A stretch of 47,267 nt of DNA. It comes from an uncultured Prevotella sp. (lineage in GTDB: Bacteria; Bacteroidota; Bacteroidia; Bacteroidales; Bacteroidaceae). Position 1 is the first letter of the stretch. Each line of letters starts with the position of its first letter. The notes under the pieces are model-generated. The model was not told the origin of the DNA and ran no database searches. It worked only from the letters and a program-made list of their open reading frames with translations. Positions 32,092 to 41,478 of the stretch are shown here, piece by piece. The stretch lies in the NCBI GenBank assembly GCA_900540375.1, contig UQFS01000030.1, positions 1-47,267 of the forward strand. The letters run 5' to 3'. A program made the position numbers and the translations under genes.

Positions 32092-34152
32092 TCACTGCAA
32101 GTCGAAGTACACACCACCGTCGTCTTGCTTATTCTCCGTCTTTTTGGGCTGCGGTGTCTCCCTGAGCTTGCCATTCTTATCGAAAAGTCCATAGGTGGTG
32201 CGCAGCACGGAGAACTCGGTACGTCGGTTGAGCTGGTTGCAGATCTCCTCTTTCTTCTTGTCCTTCAAAGCCTTGATGAAGTCCTCGGTGAGGACATTCC
32301 CCTCTTTCAACCACTTATATTTCTCGGTCATTTTTTTCTTGATCTTCTTCGGACGCTCTTTTCCATAGCCTACCGGTGTGAGTCGGTCGGCAGCGATACC
32401 ATGGGCGATGAGATAAGCCACCACAGCCTCGGCGCGCCGCTGCGACAGCCGTTTGTTGTACTCCGCGGAACCCTTGTAGTCGCAGTGGGCACTGAGCTCG
32501 ATGGTCACGTGAGGATTTTCCTTGAGCAGCGCCACGAGCTTGTCGAGTGCTGTCTTTGAAGAGTCTCGTAGCGTAGCCTTGTCGAAATCGTAGAAAATGT
32601 TGTCGATGAGCGTCGGCGCAGAGATATTCGCCAAGGCAAACTGCAGGGTCGTGTCGCGGCTTTCCTTGGGATTGACCAGCGCCTTGACCTGTTCCTGATG
32701 GTTGAGGTAGCCCTTGCAAGTAGCCAGGAAGAGATAGCTGACACCGGGATCCAATACTTTCGTGAACGATCCGTCGCTGTGCACACTCATCTTCTCATTG
32801 GTACCGTCATCACCGACGACATAAACCTGGGCGGCAGGAAGCTCATAGCCATCCATCTCGTAGACCCACCCCTTGACCGTCTGCATGATTTCGGGGTTGA
32901 CAAACGAGTAGATATGATCCCAACCGCGGGCGTCGCCACGGTTGCTGGAGAAGAAGCCACGGTTGTAAGGCCCTTCGAAAGTCATGCCGAAATCGTCGCC
33001 TTGGGAGTTGAGCGGATAGCCCGGATGGGAGAGATGATAGCGTCCGTCCTTACCCACCTTGGCGATGAAGATGTCAAGACCACCAAGCCCGGGATGACCA
33101 TTACTGGAGAAATAGAGGTCACCATTCGGGCGGAAGGTCGGAAAAGCTTCGTCGCCCGCCGTGTTGATTGGCTCTCCAAGGTTTTCCACGCCACCGTATC
33201 CAGCCGGTGTGATACGCACGCGCCAGATGTCGAGACCGCCCTTTCCGTCCGGCATGTCACTCGAGAAATAGAGCCATTCACCGTCGGGCGAGATCGCCGG
33301 ATGGGCATAGCTCGACAGCGTGTCGCCGGTCAGCTTCACCTCCGTAGCCTTGCTCCAGGCAGCGTCGGAGCGGTTGGACTTCACAATCTGAGCATAGCGG
33401 GGATAGGAAGGATCCGTGACGCACTGCGTGAGATACATCTCGCGACCGTCAACGGAAAAGCAGCAGGCGCCCTCGTCATAGGCCGTGTTTACGCCGCCAC
33501 TGACATCCTCGGGCTTTGACCACTTGCCTTTGTCATCCTTCTGAGAATAGAAAATATCGCCCTGCTTCGTACCGGTGATGCCACTGAGCTCGTCACCCTG
33601 GGCCTCGTTGCGGGTAGAAGTGAAATAGAGCTGGTCAAATTCGTCACCAAACAGCACAGGACAATAGTCGGCCCGACGGGAGTTGAACACCTCCATGCGC
33701 TTGACCGTGTACCGGCTACCCAACTGTTTGATGTCTGGAGCCTTGCGGGCAGCGAAGAGTCCATCACGTGCCAGCTTGTCATTGGGCAGTGAGTCCAACA
33801 CCAACTGGAACTGCTCTTCAGCCTCGCGGTAATTGCCGTTTTTCATCAGCGTCTGCGCGAAAGCCAGACGGTCTGCTGTGTCGGCCTGCTGATAGCGTAT
33901 GGCATTGCGCCATGCCGCCAGCGCGCGTGCCGACTGCAAACTCTTGTCATAGCACATCGCCATCTTGCGCGCTATCTGCCCACGCTTCGTCCGCTCCTTG
34001 CCCGGAGTCTTTTGATAAGCTTGCCGGAACTCATTGGCTGCGTCATAGTACTCTCCGAGAGCGAGATATTTCTCGCCCCGGTGAAGATTGCGGTCAGCAC
34101 CACAGGAAGTAACCAACCATAATATCATAAAAAAAAAGAGTGTCTTCTTCAT
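32092..34152 (-). CDS. porE: PorE-like OmpA-family lipoprotein (type IX secretion)
   Basis: The 686-residue lipoprotein has the lipobox Val-Thr-Ser-Cys at Cys17. The domain order is TPR-like helices (about 25-150), a PD40/WD40-type beta-propeller (about 160-420, with repeated 'yFsS..g..GG.DIw' blades), a carboxypeptidase-regulatory-like beta domain (about 425-500), and an OmpA C-terminal peptidoglycan-binding domain (about 520-640) with 'iFYDFDKATLrdsS', 'HCDykGs.eyNkrLSqrRAeaVv' and 'GyGkerP'. This order and length match PorE of Porphyromonas gingivalis, a type IX secretion component that links the machine to peptidoglycan. A paralogous OmpA-propeller protein with another role is the main alternative. 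A short tail (Asp-Asp-Gly-Gly-Val-Tyr-Phe-Asp-Leu-Gln) ends the protein. Confidence 0.82.
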   Translation of the reverse strand: MKKTLFFFMILWLVTSCGADRNLHRGEKYLALGEYYDAANEFRQAYQKTPGKERTKRGQIARKMAMCYDKSLQSARALAAWRNAIRYQQADTADRLAFAQTLMKNGNYREAEEQFQLVLDSLPNDKLARDGLFAARKAPDIKQLGSRYTVKRMEVFNSRRADYCPVLFGDEFDQLYFTSTRNEAQGDELSGITGTKQGDIFYSQKDDKGKWSKPEDVSGGVNTAYDEGACCFSVDGREMYLTQCVTDPSYPRYAQIVKSNRSDAAWSKATEVKLTGDTLSSYAHPAISPDGEWLYFSSDMPDGKGGLDIWRVRITPAGYGGVENLGEPINTAGDEAFPTFRPNGDLYFSSNGHPGLGGLDIFIAKVGKDGRYHLSHPGYPLNSQGDDFGMTFEGPYNRGFFSSNRGDARGWDHIYSFVNPEIMQTVKGWVYEMDGYELPAAQVYVVGDDGTNEKMSVHSDGSFTKVLDPGVSYLFLATCKGYLNHQEQVKALVNPKESRDTTLQFALANISAPTLIDNIFYDFDKATLRDSSKTALDKLVALLKENPHVTIELSAHCDYKGSAEYNKRLSQRRAEAVVAYLIAHGIAADRLTPVGYGKERPKKIKKKMTEKYKWLKEGNVLTEDFIKALKDKKKEEICNQLNRRTEFSVLRTTYGLFDKNGKLRETPQPKKTENKQDDGGVYFDLQ

Positions 34153-34216
34153 TACCTAAGTAACGAAAAAGACACTGATATATTGCCTCACAAAGCGTCA
34201 AACGACTCCTCTACTT

Positions 34217-34572
34217 CTACTTCGTCGCGACGTCCTCTGCCTCAACAGCCTCGGAACTCACGGACTCGGAAACCAGAGCTGCCCGCTCAGCCTCAGCAGC
34301 CTTAACTGCTGCCGGATGGCGCAGGTCCCAACGCAGATAGAGTCCGGCCAGAATCGTACCGGAGATGCTGTGCCAAGCGCAACTGATAGCGCAAGGCAAG
34401 AGCGTGAGCGGCTGATCACACCGCCAACAATGACAGCCAGACACGTGACACTCAGTCCGGGCATCAGTCCTTGCAGTGTGGGGAAGAAGAAAGTAAACAC
34501 AGCGATACCAATCACAAAGGCTGTAGCATTCTTTGCCAGCCATCCTGAAAACGATACTAACGATTTAACCAT
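34217..34572 (-). pseudogene. Decayed bile acid:sodium symporter (BASS family)
   Basis: The remnant starts at the ATG at 34572 with 'WLaknATaFVIGIAVfTFFFPTLQ', the typical first helix of Bacteroidales BASS transporters. It then jumps in frame to 'GlMPGLSVtcLAvIVGGVIS', which in intact proteins lies well over 100 residues later. A second break near 34390-34425 also shifts the frame, after which 'CAISCAWHSISGTILAGLyLRWDL' and the normal C-terminal tail follow in another frame up to the stop at 34217. At least two internal deletions have removed most transmembrane helices, so the gene is dead. An intact relative would be about 320 residues; about 118 codons remain. Confidence 0.82.
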
Positions 34573-34588
34573 AAGACGTTTTTGTTTT

Positions 34589-34876
34589 ATCAATGTCAGG
34601 TGCAAGGATGAGCAGGGCCGGCAGTTTCTTGTTGAGATGCAAATGATATGGTCGGAAGAATTCAAACAACGCGTGTTGTTCAATGCCTCTAAAGCTTATG
34701 TAAGGCAGTTGGATAGAAGCGAGAACTTCGAGCTTCTCAAGCCCGTTTATTCTCTTAATCTTGTCAATGAAGTTTTTGAGCCTAACCTTCCCAACTACTA
34801 TCATCAGTATGCTGTGGCTAATATCGACCATCCTGACGTTTGTATCCACGTGCCACTTCACTTCATTGCAATATAA
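34589..34876 (+). pseudogene. Fragment of a PD-(D/E)XK (Rpn-type) nuclease/transposase
   Basis: The frame 'VRCKDEQGRQFlVEMQMiWseeFKQRVLFNASKAYVrQL' followed by 'LLkPVYSLNLVNEvFEPnlpnYYHqYavaNIdH' is the middle of the PD-(D/E)XK nuclease family transposase (PF12784 type), abundant in Bacteroidales. The N-terminal 60-80 residues are missing, no start codon precedes it, and the C-terminal part stops early. The catalytic Asp expected just before Val-Arg-Cys is Asn here, while the Glu of Val-Glu-Met-Gln is kept. It abuts the decayed BASS gene with only about 16 bp between them. Confidence 0.85.
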
Positions 34877-34983
34877 GCGCGGGCCGCTATGAGCTGAGTA
34901 TTAAAGCATGTTAAAACACTGGGGAAGGATAACGGTAAAGCGGTTTTCAGTTGTACACTGCATAGAAAACCCAAAAGAACGTT

Positions 34984-35973
34984 ATGCTTTCTACAAAAGA
35001 ATATATCCGATTATTCCGAAAATATCAGAGAGGAGAAGCCTCGCTCAAGGAAATGGACGAGCTGCTTGGCGGCCTCAGGCAGGACGGACCGTTCTGCCGC
35101 TGGATGGACGAGACGTGGGAACAGAGCCACGAGGACATTGACCCCACGCTCCGCGACCGTCTCTATGAGCAGATTGCCAGTCGCATTTCTTTGAAGAAGG
35201 TTCAGAATCATTCTCAACCGCGAAAGACTGCACTGTGGCCACTCCTTGCTAAGATAGCCGCTACCCTTTTAGTTCTTGTCGCTGTAGGGTTTGGTTATTG
35301 GCATTTCTCTTCTTACGGCCAGGCAACACCATGGACAACGATCGCGTCGCACGACAAATTCTTAAAAGTAACGTTGCCCGACAGCTCCCAGGTCTGGCTC
35401 TGCCGGAACAGCACCTTGCAGTATCCTGAAGCCTTCCAGACTGACTCCCGAACGGTGAGGATAACAGGTGAGGCTTACTTCGAGGTGCATCATGACCGTC
35501 AGCGTCCTTTCACGGTCAACTCCCATCGTCTTCGTATCCGCGTCACCGGCACAAAGTTCAGCATCAGTGACTACCGCCGAGACAGTACTTGTGAGGTGGT
35601 GCTCAGCGAAGGTGCTGTCAACGTGAGCCCCCAGCGTGCCGCTCAGCGTCACGAGGTTCGCTTGCACTCTGACTATGCCTATCTCCTCCTTTCCGATGGC
35701 CAGGAAAAGGTGCAGCACGTCGATGCCTCCGCGCTGGTGGCTTGGAAAGACGGCACCTATCAATTCTCTGATGCCCCATTGGGCACGGTGCTGAGACGAT
35801 TAGGACGCTTCTACGGCAAAGACATCAGCTGTGATCCGTCGATGAGTGGGCGGAGAATCTCCTGTACCATCTTCGTTAATGACAGCTTGGAGGTCGTCCT
35901 GAGAGACTTGAGTCGTATCGTGCCCATCAGTTGGAAGACAGACGGCAACAAATGCTACGTCGTGGGGAAATGA
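34984..35973 (+). CDS. FecR-type anti-sigma factor of the PUL
   Basis: The 329-residue protein has a cytoplasmic N-terminal helical region (about 1-80), one membrane segment (about 83-108), a FecR periplasmic domain (about 120-220, with 'fLkVtLPDsSqVWLcrnStLqYPeaFqtdsRtVrItGEAYFEVhhdrqRPFtV') and a C-terminal DUF4974 domain (about 255-327). Such proteins sense binding of a glycan by the cognate SusC-type receptor and control an ECF sigma factor. Normally the sigma gene lies directly upstream. Here that place is taken by the two gene remnants at 34217-34876, and no sigma gene is found in the window. Confidence 0.92.
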   Translation: MLSTKEYIRLFRKYQRGEASLKEMDELLGGLRQDGPFCRWMDETWEQSHEDIDPTLRDRLYEQIASRISLKKVQNHSQPRKTALWPLLAKIAATLLVLVAVGFGYWHFSSYGQATPWTTIASHDKFLKVTLPDSSQVWLCRNSTLQYPEAFQTDSRTVRITGEAYFEVHHDRQRPFTVNSHRLRIRVTGTKFSISDYRRDSTCEVVLSEGAVNVSPQRAAQRHEVRLHSDYAYLLLSDGQEKVQHVDASALVAWKDGTYQFSDAPLGTVLRRLGRFYGKDISCDPSMSGRRISCTIFVNDSLEVVLRDLSRIVPISWKTDGNKCYVVGK

Positions 35974-36027
35974 TTATCCCTTCAGCGAGGCACCTATTGA
36001 AGAACTAATTGTTTAGACTATAAAAAT

Positions 36028-39000
36028 ATGAAACCAAAAACCAAACCTAAGGAGGAACTGTTGTCTCTTGCCGGAAGGCGCATGAGCTCAACCGGCCGAT
36101 GGCTTACCCTGGCGGCCCTTTCGGTGATGCTGGCTGCCCCGGGCTCATTAGTGTGCAAGGCAAGCACGGCACCTCCGACAGCCATTACGCTTGTGGTTCA
36201 CAAGAAGACCGTCAAGGAAGCCCTCTCCTTGTTGGAGAAGACCTATGGCTATGCCTTCTTTTATACCACCGGAACACTCGACACGTCACGCCGCATCACG
36301 CTCAACCTTCGGGGCTAGTCCATCGACACCGTTATGCGGCAGATACTCAACGATACAGGCTGCACCTATACCGTAAATGGCAAGAAGGTTTATATCGAGC
36401 GGGCCACGGCTCCCCAAACCCCGCGTCCGGCCAGGCATCCGGCAAAGACACAAACCCAATCGCAGACGCACCGCCTCACCGGTCTTGTCACCGATGCCAA
36501 CACCGGCGAGCCGCTCATTGGCGTGACGGTGCAGGCCAAGGGCGAGGAAAGCCACGGCACCATCACCGACATCGACGGCAAATACTCGTTAGATGTGACG
36601 AACAATACGGAGCTCATCTTCTCGTATGTAGGTTATAAACCACAGACCCTGTTAGTCAACGATCTCGGCGTGTTGAACGTGAAGTTGCACACCGACAACG
36701 AGGTTATCGACGAGGTGGTGGTCGTGGGTGCCGGTACTCAGAAGAAAGTGTCGGTGACAGGCTCCATTTCCAGCCTGAAGGGTTCCGACCTTGTCGCGCC
36801 CACCAGCAACCTCACCTCCAACTTAGCCGGCAAACTGTCGGGTCTCATCACGAGCACCACCAGTGGTGAGCCGGGCTCCACGTCGGAGTTCTACATCCGC
36901 GGCATCAACACGTTTGGCGGCCGGGCCACACCGCTCATCCTGTTGGATGGCGTTGAGATTTCATCGGCTGACCTGAACAGCCTGCCACCGGAGACCATAG
37001 AGAGCTTCAGCATCTTGAAGGATGCCTCGGCCACAGCCATCTACGGCGCGCGTGGCGCCAACGGCGTGATGCTCGTCACCACGAAAGTAGGTGCCGAGAA
37101 CACACGGGCACGCATCAATGTCACCTACGAGCATTCGTTCCTCCATCCCGTCAATGTGGTGGAATATGCCGACGGTGTCACCTATATGAAGACTTACAAC
37201 GAGGCACTGCTGTCGCGTAATCCGACGGCCACGCCCAAGTACACCGATCTGCAAATAGAAAACACGCGAAAGGGGCTGAACCCTTATGTCTATCCCGATG
37301 TCGACTGGTACGACCTGATGCTGAAGAAGTGGACGCAGAGCCAGCGCGCCAATGTCAATATCCAGGGTGGCGGCTCACGCGTGACCTATTACATGAGTCT
37401 GCAGGCCAACCACGACGAGGGTGCGCTGAAAGTGCCCAAGACCTACTCCATGGACGACAACCATAGCCTGTGGCGCTATGTGTTCCAAAACAATATCGAA
37501 TATAAGGTGACATCGACCACCAAACTGGGTCTGAGGATGAATGCCCAGATCATGCACTAAACCTCTCCAAATACTTCAGCCGGGGAAATCTTCCGGCAAA
37601 TCTACTACAACAACCCTGTCTCCTTTCCGGCTACCTACCCCGATGATGGCAGCGGCCACCTCAACTTTGGCAGCGATGCCATGTCGTCCAGCGAATACTT
37701 CACCAACCCGTATGCGAACATGCTGAACACGTTCAAGGAGGAAAACCAGAGCAAGATAAACGTGTCGGTAAACCTCGACCAGAAACTTGACTTCCTGCTC
37801 AAGGGACTCTCCTACACCATGCTCGTCAACTTCAACAGCTGGTACTATTCCGGCTACACGCGCTCGCTGAAGCCTTATCTGTATAGAATCAGAGGCAACA
37901 GCTACAATGCCGCCGCCGACAACTTCACCCTGGAGCAGCTGCAGCAGGGCGACGACTTTATCAGCCAGTCCAATGTCTCCAAGAGTGGTGACAACACCTT
38001 CTATCTCGACGCGCGCCTGAACTATAATCAGCGGTTCGGCAAGCACAATGTGTCAGGCATGCTGATGTATATGATGCGTGAGTTCCGCTCCGCGGTGTTG
38101 CCGCAGTGCAACCAGGGCTTTTCCGGAAGGTTCACCTACGACTACGACAACCGTTACCTGGCTGAGGTCAACTTCGGTTATAATGGCACGGAGCGCCTGG
38201 CCAAGCATCACCGCTTCGAGTTCTTCCCGGCCATGTCGTTGGGCTGGGTGGCCAGCGGCGAGAAATTCTGGGAGCCGGTTCGCAAATACGTCAGCCATCT
38301 CAAGATAAGAGCCTCATACGGTCTTGTCGGCAGCGACGAGACGGGCATCTACGCCGGTGCACCTTATTATATGTATAAGTACGATGTCAGTCTGAACGGA
38401 GGTCCCTTCTTCAAGACGGGCATGTCGAGCAGTACTTCTATGGAGGCCAATGGCCCGCAGATCAAGGCTTATCCTGTGGACAATGGCTCATGGGAACGGT
38501 CCAGGCAGTTTGACGCGGGTCTTGACCTGCAACTCTTCGACCAACTGAATTTCACCATCGACTATTTCAACTACAAGCGCAGCCGCATCCTGCTCTCAAG
38601 GGCCTCGTTCCCGCGCATCATGGGTTACCAGGGCGTTAAGCCTTGGTCCAACATGGGCAAGGTGGACAACAAGGGTGTAGAGTTTAGCCTGAGCTGGCAC
38701 AAGCAGGTCGGCAAGGATCTGACCTTCGATGCCAAGGTCAACTATACTTACGCCAAGAACAAACTGGTGTACAAGGATGAGCCGGACTATGAGTACACCT
38801 GGCAGGTGGAGACAGGCAAGCCCCTCAACGCCACCTATGGCTACATCGCCGACGGTCTGTTCAAGGATGATGAGGACATTGCCAACCATGCCGACCAAAG
38901 CTATTTCGGCAGCAAGGTGATGCCCGGTGACATCAAGTACCGGGATGTCAACGGTGACGGGGTCATCGACTCGGAAGACAAGGTCATGATCTCGCCCTAT

Positions 39001-39474
39001 GGCAAGCAGCCTTTAGTGCAGTACGGTCTCAGCCTGAGCGTGAGATATAAGAAAGTGGATGTCAATGTCTTCTTCAACGGCTCAGCGAAAAGGAAGATTA
39101 TGTTGGACGTGTTCTACAACATACAGCCATTCAACCTCTCCGCCTGGTCCAATGACCGCAACCTGATGAAATGGATTGCTGACAGCCACTGGACGGCAGG
39201 TGCCGACAACACGAGCGTTGCCTGGCCAAGGATGGGTATACAACATGCAGAATACGGGAACAACATCGTATCCAGTACGTTCTGGATGAGGAACGGCAAC
39301 TTCATTCGCTTCAAGACCTTGGAGATCGGCTACACGCTGCCCTTGTGCCGAATCTACTTCAGTGGAGACAACCTCGCCCTGTGGAGCTCCTTCAAGTATT
39401 GGGACCCGGAGCTTGACTACAACACCTATCCCTTAGCAAGGACGTTCAACATAGGAGTACAATTCCATTTCTAA
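36028..39474 (+). pseudogene. susC: SusC/RagA TonB-dependent receptor with two in-frame stops
   Basis: One frame runs from the ATG at 36028 to the stop at 39472-39474 (1149 codons) and is interrupted by TAG at 36316-36318 (codon 97) and TAA at 37558-37560 (codon 511). The protein sequence continues without loss across both. Order: N-terminal signal region, STN domain (around codons 57-125, split by the TAG after 'iTLNLRG'), carboxypeptidase-regulatory-like domain ('LtGlVtDanTGEPLIGVTVq'), plug with 'SILKDASATAIYGARGANGV', then the beta-barrel ending in 'GVQFHF'. The first stop is one base from CAG or AAG and the second one base from TAC or TAT. An intact protein would import oligosaccharides with SusD. 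As read, it is inactivated unless the stops are sequence errors or are read through. Confidence 0.9.
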
Positions 39475-39487
39475 ACCAAAGACTATC

Positions 39488-41461
39488 ATGAACAAAGAAA
39501 TCATCATAAGGCGAATGGCAAAGGGCATGGTCTGCGTGGCCCTCACCCTGTCATTCTCAGCCTGCAATTACCTCGACGTGGTGCCTGTCGAGACCGCCGA
39601 CGAGACCGATATGCTCACTGACGCGCAAAGTGCTCAGAGATACCTCTACGGGTGCTATGGCACCATACAAAGCGACAAGGCGCGTGTGCTGCAATACAGC
39701 AACACCTTTATGGGAAGCGACGAGTTTGTAGAGTGTACGTCGGTCTATGACTATTTCCGCTACCAGCAGGGCGACCTCGTCACTGGCGGAAACGCCGGTC
39801 AGTATGGCGTGTGGAATCTTTACTATGACGGCATCGGCTATTGCAACCAGTTTATCAGGGACATGAATGCCTACAAGGTCTACAACCTGTCCAACAGTGA
39901 CAGAGAGCAATATCTTGCCGAGGCCGAGTTTCTTAAGGCCTATTACCACTATAAGTTGCTGAATGCCTATGGGCCGATTCCTATCATGGACGAGCTGGCA
40001 GGCCAGAACACGCCTAAGGATCAACTGAAGGGACGCTCGCATTTTGATGCCGTGGTGGAGTACATCGTGAACCTTTGCGAGAAGGCCTATCCCAACCTGC
40101 CGGTTTCCTACTCCAATCCGGCTTACTACGGGCGTGCTACGAAGGCTGTCTGCAAAATGTTGGAGGCCAAGGTGCGGCTGTTGGCTGCGTCGCCCCTGTG
40201 GAACGGCAGCTTCCCGGAAAAGAACTGGAAGAACAAGAACTTTGAGACACCCGGCTACGGACAGGAGCTGGTCAGCAAGACCTACGACCCGAACAAATGG
40301 AAGGTGGCGCGCGATGCCTGCTACGCCGCTGTGAAGGAGGCCGAAAGCGCGGGGTGCGAGTTGATGGACACGACAGTGTCGGAGACCTTGCGGAAAAACG
40401 ACAACATCCCCTTGCCGCAAATCCCCGGCAACGACCTCAAGACCAAGGCTGGGCAGGACTTTGCCAAGCGTGTCATGCTAATGCGCTATGTACCGGCAGC
40501 CAGACCCGACCAGGGAAACAAGGAGTTTATCTGGGCCTCGTTTGATGTCTTGAACCGATGGGTGCATAGTCAGGCTTCTATTCCCCATTATGTGCTTCTT
40601 GACGAGAACAACCTGGCAAAAGGCGGCTGGGGCATGGTCAACCCGACACTCTATACCGTGGAGCATTTCTATACGAAGGACGGGGTGCTTCCTGCCGAGG
40701 ATCAGAACTTTACCCGGGAGGAGAGCTGGTTTAAGTCGGCCGGGTTGAGCAACAAGAATATCATCAACCTCTGCGTGGGCAGGGAGCCTCGCTTCTATGC
40801 CTCCATCTCGTTCGACGGTGACGAGTATTCACCAGTCATCGCTGACGGGCACCCGCTGATTGTCAATGCAAGGGATGCGCAGGAGGCCGGTTACAACACG
40901 GCGAAGTATGGTCAGAACAACAACTCGCAGACCGGTTTCTGGAACAAGAAGATGGTCCATCCCAATGTGCGATACCAGAAGATAGGCGGCGGCTCCAATA
41001 TTGGTGATGTGGAGAATCATCCGTACAGCATCTTTCGTTTAGGCGACCTCTACCTGATGCTTGCCGAATGCGACGCTCATTTAGGTGGTGAGTATCTGTC
41101 GGAGGGCATCGACTACCTCAACCGCATCAGGACGCGCGCGGGCATTCCGCCGGTCACGGCGAACAGTGTAGCCGCTGACGGTGCCCTGCTGAAGACCGTT
41201 CTCAACGAGCGCTTTGCCGAGCTATATTTCGAGGGCATGCGTTTCGAGGACATCCGCCGTTATCTGCAAGGGGCGGAGCGCATGAGCCGGAAGTGCTACC
41301 AGGGGCTGAACGCCTTAGTGAGCAACCCCTCTTTCGAGACCTTTAACGTACCCACACAGGTAGAGCAGGTGTTTTCGTGGAGCGACAGGGAGTATATACA
41401 GCCTATACCCGACGATAAACTCTACTCCAATCCGCAACTTGTCCAGGCACCGGGATATTAA
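39488..41461 (+). CDS. susD: SusD/RagB family glycan-binding lipoprotein
   Basis: The 657-residue lipoprotein has the lipobox Phe-Ser-Ala-Cys at Cys26, followed by 'NYLDVvPvEtad', the usual start of SusD proteins. N-terminal TPR-like SusD region: 'yLAEAeFLKAYYHYkLLnaYGPIPImdel'. C-terminal region: 'HPYsIFRLGDLYLMLAECdAhLGGeylseGIDYLNRIRtRAGIPpV' and 'LNERFAELyFEGmRFeDIRRYlqG'. It binds the polysaccharide at the cell surface and caps the SusC transporter. It lies 13 bp after susC and looks fully intact, in contrast to its damaged partner. Confidence 0.95.
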   Translation: MNKEIIIRRMAKGMVCVALTLSFSACNYLDVVPVETADETDMLTDAQSAQRYLYGCYGTIQSDKARVLQYSNTFMGSDEFVECTSVYDYFRYQQGDLVTGGNAGQYGVWNLYYDGIGYCNQFIRDMNAYKVYNLSNSDREQYLAEAEFLKAYYHYKLLNAYGPIPIMDELAGQNTPKDQLKGRSHFDAVVEYIVNLCEKAYPNLPVSYSNPAYYGRATKAVCKMLEAKVRLLAASPLWNGSFPEKNWKNKNFETPGYGQELVSKTYDPNKWKVARDACYAAVKEAESAGCELMDTTVSETLRKNDNIPLPQIPGNDLKTKAGQDFAKRVMLMRYVPAARPDQGNKEFIWASFDVLNRWVHSQASIPHYVLLDENNLAKGGWGMVNPTLYTVEHFYTKDGVLPAEDQNFTREESWFKSAGLSNKNIINLCVGREPRFYASISFDGDEYSPVIADGHPLIVNARDAQEAGYNTAKYGQNNNSQTGFWNKKMVHPNVRYQKIGGGSNIGDVENHPYSIFRLGDLYLMLAECDAHLGGEYLSEGIDYLNRIRTRAGIPPVTANSVAADGALLKTVLNERFAELYFEGMRFEDIRRYLQGAERMSRKCYQGLNALVSNPSFETFNVPTQVEQVFSWSDREYIQPIPDDKLYSNPQLVQAPGY

Positions 41462-41478
41462 AAACAACTTGTAAACAA

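Noticed and set aside
32698..33519. Plus-strand ORF of 273 codons
   Set aside because: It is antisense to the propeller region of the porE-like gene, with no independent support.
34316..34876. Single intact ORF of 186 codons
   Set aside because: Its first half is antisense to the decayed symporter and only the second half resembles the nuclease family, so the continuous frame is accidental.
36316..37560. Stop codons in susC as evidence for an altered genetic code (TAG/TAA reassigned)
   Set aside because: Two different stop codons are involved, and many intact genes in the window end in TAA, TAG or TGA at the expected lengths, so code reassignment does not fit.
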